64,000 nt of DNA. Origin: Mycobacterium sp. 852013-50091_SCH5140682. GTDB taxonomy: Bacteria > Actinomycetota > Actinomycetes > Mycobacteriales > Mycobacteriaceae. Under the pieces are notes generated by a model. The model ran no database searches, was not told the origin of the DNA, and saw nothing but the letters and a program-made list of their open reading frames with translations. Both the position numbers and the translations under genes were made by a program. The stretch spans positions 25,519-89,518 of the forward strand of contig NZ_LZTB01000101.1 of the NCBI RefSeq assembly GCF_001665685.1, written 5' to 3'. Of this stretch, positions 8,756 through 16,376 are shown piece by piece (the stretch's first letter is position 1; each line of letters opens with the position of its first letter).

Positions 8756-10005
8756 CGCGTCGTGTTCAGACGCGAGAGTGCGGCGATGGTGAGGGCCTCG
8801 ACTCCCGTGGACAGCGTGGGTTCGAGCACCGGTGCGAACAGCGGGGAATGGTTGGTCGGTACCGGCCGGCCGCTACGTGCCGACTCGTCGTAGATCTCCT
8901 GCGGATATCCGCCCCAGAACCAGAACGCCGTCGGCACACCCGCGGTGGTCCCGAATTGGCCGACATCCTCGCTTCCGGCGAGCGGCTGGGGATTCTCGAT
9001 GACCCGCTGCGCGCCGAAGTGGTCCCGGAACACCGCGGCGAGTTGCTGCATGACGGGATCGTCGACAACCGTCACCGGGAAGCTGTGCGTGGTGGTCACC
9101 GCCGGCTCCTTGCTCGCACCGGACGCGGTGGCCTCGGCCTGGGCGATGCGGCTGATCGAGGCCAGCGTCTTGCTGCGCACGTTCTCGTCGAAGGTGCGGA
9201 CGTTGATCCCGAGTTCGGCGTCATCGGGAATGATGTTGTCCTTGGCGCCGGCGTGCAGGTAGCCCACCGTGACCACGGCTGGGTCGAACGGCGAGAGTTC
9301 CCGCGACACGATGGTTTGCAGCCGCTGCACGACGTTGGCCGCCATCACCACCGGATCCACGGTCGATTCCGGCTGCGAGCCGTGGCCGCCATGGCCGAAC
9401 AGTTGCAGCTTGAGAGAGTCGGCGGCCGCCATGGCCACCCCGGTCTTGTAGGCGATGACGCCCGCGGGGATCGGGCCGACGTGCTGGCCGAGGACCACAT
9501 CGGGGCTGGGGAAGCGGTCCAGGATGCCGTCGGCGATCATGGCCGCCGCTCCGCTACCGATCTCCTCGGCCGGTTGAAATACCGCGACCACTGTGCCTGA
9601 CCAGCGCTTTTTGGTCTCGGTCAGCAAGTGCAGCGTGCCGATGAGCGCAGTGGTGTGCATATCGTGCCCGCACGCGTGCATGACCGGGACGTCCTTGCCG
9701 TCCGGGTTGGTGGCCCGTGCCGTGCTCGCGTACGGCAGGCCGGTCTGTTCCTGCACCGGCAGGGCGTCGAAGTCCGCCCGTAGCCAGACGACCGGGCCGG
9801 GTCCGTTGCGCAGGACGGCCACGACGCCGGTGCCGCCGACGCCCGAGGTCACCTCGAGGCCGAGTGGGGCGAGCGCCTCCTGGACCTTCTGCGCCGTGCG
9901 GTGCTCCTGGAACGACAACTCGGGGTGCGTGTGCAGGTCGCGATAGAAATCGGCTAGCCCTGCGCCCAGTCTGGCGGCCCAGTCTTTCGGCAAATCGATC
10001 GTCAT
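8752..10005 (-). CDS. M20 family amidohydrolase (aminoacylase/hippurate hydrolase-like)
   Basis: This 417-residue protein has the M20D signatures: RADFDALPVQEQTGLPY, the metal-binding MHACGHDMHTT (about residue 105) and VFQPAEEIGSGAAAMI (about residue 140). Near the C-terminus it has SEDVGQFGTTAGVPTAFWF. Family members are cytosolic and release amino acids from N-acyl or hippurate-type amides at a dinuclear metal site. The ATG at 10005 has GGGAGGG about 6 bases upstream, so I rejected the 24-codon longer form. It is coupled to ubiX by a 4-base overlap. Confidence 0.9.
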   Translation of the reverse strand: MTIDLPKDWAARLGAGLADFYRDLHTHPELSFQEHRTAQKVQEALAPLGLEVTSGVGGTGVVAVLRNGPGPVVWLRADFDALPVQEQTGLPYASTARATNPDGKDVPVMHACGHDMHTTALIGTLHLLTETKKRWSGTVVAVFQPAEEIGSGAAAMIADGILDRFPSPDVVLGQHVGPIPAGVIAYKTGVAMAAADSLKLQLFGHGGHGSQPESTVDPVVMAANVVQRLQTIVSRELSPFDPAVVTVGYLHAGAKDNIIPDDAELGINVRTFDENVRSKTLASISRIAQAEATASGASKEPAVTTTHSFPVTVVDDPVMQQLAAVFRDHFGAQRVIENPQPLAGSEDVGQFGTTAGVPTAFWFWGGYPQEIYDESARSGRPVPTNHSPLFAPVLEPTLSTGVEALTIAALSRLNTTR

Positions 10006-10128
10006 GTCGTCCCTCCCGGTCGGTGCCGGATCATCGTAGGCCCAGAACCTGTGCGCCGATAGCGTGAATCGAGCCAATCACCTATCGAAATACCGTGCAC
10101 GGTAACCAGTTTCAGTGCCGCGCCGGTG

Positions 10129-10569
10129 TCAGTCCTTCACGTCGCAGATCACGACGGGAATGTCTCGAGTCGTCCGCTTCTGATAGTTCGCGTAACCCTG
10201 GTACGACGCGACGATCTGCGGCCACAGCTCGGCCTTCTCCTCGGGATTCGCGGTGCGGGCGTGCACCTTTCGACGCTCCCCGTCGATCACCAACTCGGCG
10301 TCCGGGTGCGCCTGCAGGTTCCGGTACCAGTCAGGGTGGCGGTCGTCTCCGCCCTTCGACGCCACCAGTACCACCCGCTTACTGTCGTGCACCGGCGTCG
10401 TCAGAAAGCAGGACCTGGGCTGGCCGGACTTGCGCCCGACGGTGTGAAGCTCGACCAATGGCATTCCAAAAGGATGGGCCAGCAACCGTTTCCCGCTGAC
10501 CGTGAGGACAAACCGGTGTGCGAGATTCATCAGTTTGGCGCCGCTGTCCTTGAGCGTATTGGTGTTCAT
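10129..10569 (-). CDS. Deazaflavin (F420)-dependent nitroreductase family protein
   Basis: This 146-residue protein matches the Ddn-type split barrel: LMNLAHRFVLTVSGKRL at the N-terminus, HTVGRKSGQPRSCFLTTP near residue 45, and ASKGGDDRHPDWYRNLQAHP near residue 72, with a final DIPVVICDV. These actinobacterial proteins bind the deazaflavin F420 and reduce quinones or nitro compounds. It faces away from the btu operon, and the Zur-like site at 10697 lies between the two, so it could share that control. Confidence 0.87.
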   Translation of the reverse strand: MNTNTLKDSGAKLMNLAHRFVLTVSGKRLLAHPFGMPLVELHTVGRKSGQPRSCFLTTPVHDSKRVVLVASKGGDDRHPDWYRNLQAHPDAELVIDGERRKVHARTANPEEKAELWPQIVASYQGYANYQKRTTRDIPVVICDVKD

Positions 10570-10696
10570 CGCATGTTCTCATTCTGATGTAGGGCGTCCA
10601 CAGCCGTCTGAAGCGAGCCTAGGTCGTCAGCCGTGCGGGCGCTTGAAATATCGATGTCTCCAGCTCCCTCGTGGGGGGCTGCCTTCGGACCCTAAA

Positions 10697-10711
10697 TGAA
10701 AACGATTATCA
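10697..10711. promoter_or_regulatory. Zur/Fur-type metal-repressor box upstream of the B12 uptake operon
   Basis: TGAAAACGATTATCA fits the symmetric pattern TGAnAAnnnTTnTCA of actinobacterial Zur operators; the flanking ATTAA extends the AT-rich character. Such a site stands out in this GC-rich DNA. It lies about 65-80 bases before the cobalamin riboswitch and 130 bases before the divergent nitroreductase gene. The pattern match is seen directly. Binding by Zur rather than another Fur-family protein is inference. Confidence 0.65.
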
Positions 10712-10774
10712 TTAAGGCGTGTGGATCGCCTCGCTGCTCACGGGTTCCGCTTACGCGCCTGCCCGACGCGCTGC

Positions 10775-10948
10775 GCTGGTATGGTCCGTTCGAGCCAGTC
10801 GTGCCCAACCCGGTTGGGTCAGGGAATCCGGTGAGAATCTGGAACTGACGCGCAGCGGTATGGAGGACAGGCGGAGCAACGGCCACTGGTCCCGGCGGAC
10901 TGGGAAGGCGCTCTGTCTGGATGATTCCGAGTCCGAAGACCTGCTGGC
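10775..10948 (+). promoter_or_regulatory. Cobalamin (adenosylcobalamin) riboswitch
   Basis: The conserved cobalamin-element blocks appear in order. GGGAATCCGGTGAGAATC starts near 10822 and is followed by GGAACTGACGCGCAGCGGTA. GCCACTGG is near 10882 and GGGAAGGC near 10902. The final block GAGTCCGAAGACCTGCTGG spans 10929-10947. The order and spacing match the B12-sensing RNA fold, which blocks expression when the cofactor is abundant. The first coding start, btuF, is about 80 bases downstream. The outer boundaries are approximate. Confidence 0.92.
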
Positions 10949-11028
10949 TCGGGCCTCGCCGCCGCACTTCGACGGGAGACCCGCCCATCGGACGGACTCC
11001 GCGATCGGGTCCAGGATCGGAAGGCTTT

Positions 11029-12048
11029 GTGTTGCCTGAACGCACGCGCGTCATATCCGTTGTCTTGCTTGCCATGTCGTTGTTGGCTGGCTGCAGCTCT
11101 TCAGTAGGTGGGACCACTGCCGCACCCCGCGGCGAAACCGCGGGCTATCCCGTCACCGTGCAGAACTGTGGGCGTACGGTCACCGTGAAAACACCGCCAC
11201 GACGCGCCGTCTCGATCAATCAGCCGGCCACCGAGCTGCTGCTGACCCTGGGACTGGCCGACCGCATGGCCGGCAGCGCATCGTGGAGCGACGAGGTCCG
11301 TCCCGAACTTGCCGCCGAGAACGCCAAAGTGCCGGTTCTGAGCCGGGATTTCCCGTCGCTGGAACGCGTGCTGAAGGAGACGCCCGACTTCGTCTATGCC
11401 ACATTCGACTGGTCTTTCACCGACGAGGGGGTGGCCCCGCGGGACCGATTCGAGAGCTTCGGTGTGCCGACCTACCAATCCTCGAGCGAATGCGGTGGGC
11501 AGGACGCCCCACAACAGCGGGCGCTCACGCTCGACGACATGTACGCAGAGATCACCGACATCGCAAAGATATTCGGTGTCGAGGAGCGGGGTGATCAGCT
11601 GATCGCGTCACTGCGAAAACGAAAGGCTGCCGCGGCCGACAGCCTCAATGCCGACGGCGTAACGATGATGTGGTGGTACGCGGGTACCAAGACTCCCTAC
11701 ATCGCAGGGTGCTGCGGAGCTCCGGGCATCATCACCGCTGAACTCGGGGCTCGCAACGTATTCGACGACAATCGGCAACTATGGCCTGAGATCTCGTGGG
11801 AGGCCATCCTGGAACGCGATCCAGACGTGCTCGTCCTCGCCGATTTGACCCGTGGTGATGACGGGGACAGCGCGGCCGCCAAGATCCGATTCCTGGAAAC
11901 GGACCCGGCCGCCAAGCGGTTGTCAGCGGTGCGGGAACACCGGTGGATCACGTTGCCAGGAACCGCGATGGACCCCTCGCTGCGCAACGTCGACGCGATC
12001 GAGACCGTCGCGTCAGGGCTGCGCTCCCTCGGGGTGGTGGGCAAATGA
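11029..12048 (+). CDS. btuF: Vitamin B12 ABC transporter substrate-binding lipoprotein
   Basis: This 339-residue protein has a lipoprotein signal (VISVVLLAMSLLAGCSSS) with the lipobox Cys near residue 22. A PeripBP_2 (BtuF/FhuD-like) fold follows: CGRTVTVKTPPRRAVSINQP, LTLGLADRMAGSASWSDEV, and a C-terminal AILERDPDVLVLADLT. The start is GTG at 11029, preceded by GGAAGG. An in-frame ATG at 10921 lies inside the riboswitch and is rejected. The riboswitch and the adjoining permease and ATPase genes identify the ligand as cobalamin or another corrinoid. The stop overlaps the next ATG (ATGA). Confidence 0.88.
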   Translation: MLPERTRVISVVLLAMSLLAGCSSSVGGTTAAPRGETAGYPVTVQNCGRTVTVKTPPRRAVSINQPATELLLTLGLADRMAGSASWSDEVRPELAAENAKVPVLSRDFPSLERVLKETPDFVYATFDWSFTDEGVAPRDRFESFGVPTYQSSSECGGQDAPQQRALTLDDMYAEITDIAKIFGVEERGDQLIASLRKRKAAAADSLNADGVTMMWWYAGTKTPYIAGCCGAPGIITAELGARNVFDDNRQLWPEISWEAILERDPDVLVLADLTRGDDGDSAAAKIRFLETDPAAKRLSAVREHRWITLPGTAMDPSLRNVDAIETVASGLRSLGVVGK

Positions 12049-12523
12049 GCGGGGTGGAGTCCGCGGATGTTCTTCTGGCATCGTGGGACGAGCAGCAGGC
12101 GGCGTATATCGCCGACCGGGAGAGCAGATTCCGCATCATGGTGGAGTTGTTGGAGCTGGCCTGCGGTGATCGCCCGGTCGTCGTCGATTTGGCGTGCGGG
12201 CCAGGGTCATTGACCAAACGGGTGCTCGATGCGCTGCCCAACGCCAGAGTTGTCGCAGTCGACCACGACCCGGCGGCAGCATTCCCAATGCCTTCGTGTC
12301 GACGACGGCCTTGCACTGGCTCATGCCCGACGCCCTGTTGCGGGTTTACTCGGCCGCAGCCACGTTGCTCGCGGCGGTTCGCGACGAGCGGTTCGCCGAA
12401 CGTCCCGCGCCGCCGTCGACCGCCGTCGACTTCCACGTGTCGGCGCTGGCACAAGCCGGTTTCACGGAGGTGGGAACGGTGTGGCAACTGCTCGACGACT
12501 ATGTCGTGCTCGGCGTGAAGTGA
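12045..12523 (+). pseudogene. Broken SAM methyltransferase inside the btu operon
   Basis: The gene starts at the ATG overlapping btuF and reads VVVDLACGPGSLTKRVLDAL (SAM motif I) and VVAVDHDPAA. Near 12284 the similarity jumps to another frame: FVSTTALHWLMPDALLRVYS, then ERFAERPAPPSTAVDFHVSA and AGFTEVGTVWQLLDDYVVLG, ending at the TGA that overlaps btuC. Intact relatives are about 250-280 residues. Here the middle (between the acidic motif and VSTTALHW) and a second stretch after LLAAV are missing. I read this as internal deletions with a frame change. If expressed, the start frame would make a 157-residue chimera ending at 12518. The ends still overlap the neighbouring genes. Confidence 0.75.
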
Positions 12524-13547
12524 GCGCTCGGTCGGCGTTGCGCAGCCGCGAGATGTTGTTGCTCGTGCCGATCGCTGTCGGCGGTCTGCTGTTGTCCATC
12601 TTGGCCGCGATCCTGATCGGACCCGCTGACATCGGTGTGCGCAACGTGTATGCGGTTATTGCACAACACCTTTGGAACGACAGTGCGGAGATGACGCTGA
12701 TCGACGACGGCATCGTGTGGGAGCTCCGGCTGCCACGCGCGCTACTGGCCTCGATATGCGGTGCCGGCCTGGCCATCTGTGGAGCGGTTCTGCAGTCGAT
12801 GATGCGCAATCCGCTTGCCGACCCCTTCATGATGGGTATCTCCTCGGGCGCGTCGACGGGGGCCGCACTGGTGTTGGTCACCGGTGTCGGCGGCGCGCTC
12901 AGCTTGTCTGCCGGCGCATTCGCCGGAGCGCTGACAGCGTTCGTCCTCGTGCTGATCCTCGCCGCCGCTGCCGGCGGTGGGGAGGACCGCGTCGTGCTGG
13001 CCGGAGTCGCAGGCACTCAACTATTTTCGGCTATCACTTCGTTCATCGTGTTCTCGTCCGCCGATGCCCAGAAGACCAGGGGAGTGCTGTTCTGGCTGCT
13101 CGGCTCACTCGGTGGTGCCACCTGGGATCAGGTTGCGCTGTGCGCTGCGGCGTGCGCGGTGGGCATCGCCTTGTGCTGGACGCAGTCCGACGCGTTGGAC
13201 GCGTTCGCGTTCGGGCATGACGCGGCGGCCTCACTCGGGGTGTCTGTCACACGGGTGCGCATTCTGCTGTTGGCCACCACAGCGTTGCTTACCGCGGTCC
13301 TGGTCAGCGCGGCGGGCGCGATTGGGTTCGTCGGCCTCGTGTTGCCGCACGCGGCGCGGATCATTGTCGGTCCTGCTCACCGCAGGCTGCTCGTCGTCAC
13401 GGCACTGGCCGGTGCGATCTTCCTGGTCTGGATCGACACGGTGGCACGCACCGTGTTCGCCCCTCAGGAGCTGCCGGTGGGCGTGGTGACTGCACTTGTC
13501 GGAGTGCCGATATTCGTGCTTCTCCTCGCGCGCAGGAAGTGGTCCTG

Positions 13548-13548
<1 letters not shown>
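12520..13548 (+). CDS. btuC: Vitamin B12 ABC transporter permease (FecCD family)
   Basis: This 342-residue protein is a polytopic membrane protein with about ten helices. The FecCD/BtuC landmarks are LRLPRALLASICGAGLAICG near residue 70, QSMMRNPLADPFMMGISSGAS near residue 90, and GAIGFVGLVLPHAARIIVGP near residue 270. The last holds the coupling loop to the ATPase. It starts with a GTG whose bases overlap the stop of the broken methyltransferase, and it ends in TGATG overlapping btuD, so translation of the operon is tightly coupled. It forms the membrane channel of the corrinoid importer. Confidence 0.92.
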
Positions 13549-14333
<785 letters not shown>

Positions 14334-14420
14334 GATGGACGCCGGGCAAACGTTGTGTCGTCGGCCCACAGAGCTCCGCGACGGCTGAGCCAAGCCGTTC
14401 ATTCAGATTGTGCACAGCCG

Positions 14421-14459
14421 ATTGGCAGATATGACAGGCTGTTTCGATATCTGACCAAT
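14421..14459. promoter_or_regulatory. Inverted repeat upstream of the enoyl-CoA hydratase
   Basis: ATTGGCAGATAT and ATATCTGACCAAT form long inverted arms (12 and 13 bases, one unpaired T) separated by 14 bases, about 160 bases before the hydratase start. The element is AT-richer than its surroundings. It could be an operator or an RNA hairpin after btuD. No regulator is adjacent. Confidence 0.4.
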
Positions 14460-14617
14460 GGCCGAGGTGCGCGTACGGTCACGGCCGGTGAGGTAGTTCG
14501 CGTCGGCAGTGGTGTGTCGGTCGAACCTGGGCACACGCAGTTCACGTTGATGCGGTGGCGCACCGTCGGTGAAGGCGATCAGCCCGCCCCCGCCGACCCA
14601 CACGAGACGGAGATGAC

Positions 14618-15445
14618 ATGAACCTCGACGACTACCGGCAACTGACACTGAACCGCCGGGACAACGGGGTCTTGCTCATCACCATCGACCGACCGGAGAA
14701 ATACAACGCGGCCGATGAAGAGATGCACGCCGAACTGGCCCGCATCTGGCGCGACGTCTCCACTGACCACGACACCCGCGTCGCCGTGATCACCGGTGCG
14801 GGCAAGGCTTTCAGCGCGGGCGGTGACCTGGCCATGGTGGAGCGGATGGCCGGTGACTACGAACGGGTTTCGCACATGCTCGGTGAGATGAGCGATCTGG
14901 TCTACAACATGATCAACTGCGACAAGCCGATCGTGTCGGCCGTCAACGGTGTCGCGGTCGGGGCAGGTGCGGTAGCGGCGTTGCTCGCCGACGTCGCGAT
15001 CGTCGCCGAGGACGCCCGGATCGGCGATGGCCACGTCAAACTCGGTGTGGCCGCAGGCGATCACGCCGCCATCATCTGGCCCCTGCTGGCGGGGATGGCC
15101 AAGGCCAAGTACTACCTGATGACGGGGGAGATGATCACCGGCGTCGAAGCCGAACGCATCGGTCTGGTCGCCAAAGCCCTTCCCCGCGAGGAAGTTCTGG
15201 ATGAGGCGTTGCGGATCGCCGACGGGCTCGCAGCGGGCGCGCAGCAAGCCATCCGACTGACCAAGCGGTCGCTGAACAATTGGCTGCGGCAAGCCGGACC
15301 GGTCTTCGATCAATCGGCGGCCTACGAGATGCTCACCTTCCTCGGGCCCGACGTCGTCGAGGGGTACACCGCGCTGCGCGAGAAGCGGGCCCCGCGGTTT
15401 CCCTCCGCCGAGTCCGAAAGCCCTCGGCCAGCTGCGCGGCCATGA
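14618..15445 (+). CDS. Enoyl-CoA hydratase/isomerase (crotonase) family protein
   Basis: This 275-residue crotonase-fold protein has the oxyanion-hole stretch GKAFSAGGDLAMV near residue 65 and CDKPIVSAVNGVAVGAGAV near residue 105, followed by the characteristic C-terminal helices. Where classical hydratases have the first catalytic Glu (usually E-[IL] before the GxxPG loop), this protein has HVKLGVAAGDHAA, with His at that place and Asp in the loop. It may therefore be an isomerase or dienoyl-type member rather than a standard 2-enoyl-CoA hydratase. The ATG at 14618 is preceded by ACGGAG. Confidence 0.85.
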   Translation: MNLDDYRQLTLNRRDNGVLLITIDRPEKYNAADEEMHAELARIWRDVSTDHDTRVAVITGAGKAFSAGGDLAMVERMAGDYERVSHMLGEMSDLVYNMINCDKPIVSAVNGVAVGAGAVAALLADVAIVAEDARIGDGHVKLGVAAGDHAAIIWPLLAGMAKAKYYLMTGEMITGVEAERIGLVAKALPREEVLDEALRIADGLAAGAQQAIRLTKRSLNNWLRQAGPVFDQSAAYEMLTFLGPDVVEGYTALREKRAPRFPSAESESPRPAARP

Positions 15446-15449
15446 GAAC

Positions 15450-15489
15450 ACCGCCTGCCTGAGTACCTCCGCACGTGCGGCCAGGCGGT
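15450..15489. terminator. Bidirectional hairpin terminator between convergent genes
   Basis: ACCGCCTG (15450-15457) pairs with CAGGCGGT (15482-15489), and the intervening DNA contains a second perfect stem, CCGCAC/GTGCGG (15469-15480). It lies 5 bases after the hydratase stop and 40 bases after the end of the convergent cutinase gene. There is no U-tract, which is usual for mycobacterial terminators. Confidence 0.6.
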
Positions 15490-15528
15490 GCAGACGGCCG
15501 ACTCAGACCTCGAGACGGCTTGCCTGGC

Positions 15529-16248
15529 TCAGCGGTGCGTGGCCTGGTCGGCGGTCGCGGAACCCGCTCCGAGGTGGTCGGCAGCGTACTGGGCCGCCTG
15601 ATCGGTCATCCCGTTGTCGGCGTACAGGTTGTGGGCGCCGTTGTCGCCGCCGGTCGGCGAGCACACCGGATCCTCGGGGATACACAGGTCGAGGGTCTTG
15701 GGTGCGTACTGGGCGCCGACCTTGATCGGTGGGGCGCCGGTGTAGATCATCTGCAGGAAGCCGCTGGACGGCTTGCCGAAGAGCGCGACCGTGGCGACGT
15801 GATCGACGACCGATGCCGGCATCGGCCCGGTGAGGCCGGGCGGCAGGGCGAAGCCTGCGGGGACGGCGTCGGCAGTGATGTACGCCGCGACCGCGGCGCC
15901 CTGCGAGTAGCCGCCGAGCACCATCTTGGTGTTCGGGCACGCGTTGGCGGTATCGCGGACCTTGTTGCTGGCGTCGACGACACCGTCGGCGGCCGTCGCG
16001 AAGTCAAGGGACGCCGGGTAGTTGACGGCGTAGACATCGACAGACTTGCCGGGGACCTTCGCGCGCAGGGAGTCGACGAACGCCTCACCGACGCGGCCCA
16101 CACCGGGAGGTTCGAACGTGCCCCTGGCGAACACCACCTGCACGTCAGGACATGACTCCGCGGAGGCCTGCGCGGCCACGGCGAGCGACCCCGCCGCCAC
16201 GAACGGTGCAACCGCAGCGGCAACCAACCAACGATGAATTCGGTTCAT
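15529..16248 (-). CDS. Secreted cutinase family esterase (first of three)
   Basis: This 239-residue protein has a Sec signal (MNRIHRWLVAAAVAPFVAAG, cleaved near AQASA) and the cutinase/acetylxylan esterase fold. CPDVQVVFARGTFEPPGVGR lies at the mature start, the nucleophile is in GGYSQGAAV, and the last part LCIPEDPVCSPTGGD..AHN holds the Asp and His of the triad. The Cys pairs are conserved. Mycobacterial cutinase-like proteins hydrolyse lipid or polyester substrates outside the cell. The ATG at 16248 follows a GGGGG-type ribosome site; the longer reading is rejected. It is transcribed toward the terminator at 15450. Confidence 0.92.
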   Translation of the reverse strand: MNRIHRWLVAAAVAPFVAAGSLAVAAQASAESCPDVQVVFARGTFEPPGVGRVGEAFVDSLRAKVPGKSVDVYAVNYPASLDFATAADGVVDASNKVRDTANACPNTKMVLGGYSQGAAVAAYITADAVPAGFALPPGLTGPMPASVVDHVATVALFGKPSSGFLQMIYTGAPPIKVGAQYAPKTLDLCIPEDPVCSPTGGDNGAHNLYADNGMTDQAAQYAADHLGAGSATADQATHR

Positions 16249-16376
16249 GCGACTACCCCCAACCTTCAACACGCAAACTCGCAGAAGCGCCGTTGGCTCC
16301 ACAATTCACGCCAAGCAGATACCCAGCATTCTCCCACTCGAATCCGATCGCCGGTGTGATGTGGAACACGGACTGC

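Noticed and set aside
10921..11028. In-frame ATG giving a longer BtuF
   Set aside because: It lies inside the 3' part of the cobalamin riboswitch and would destroy the lipoprotein signal.
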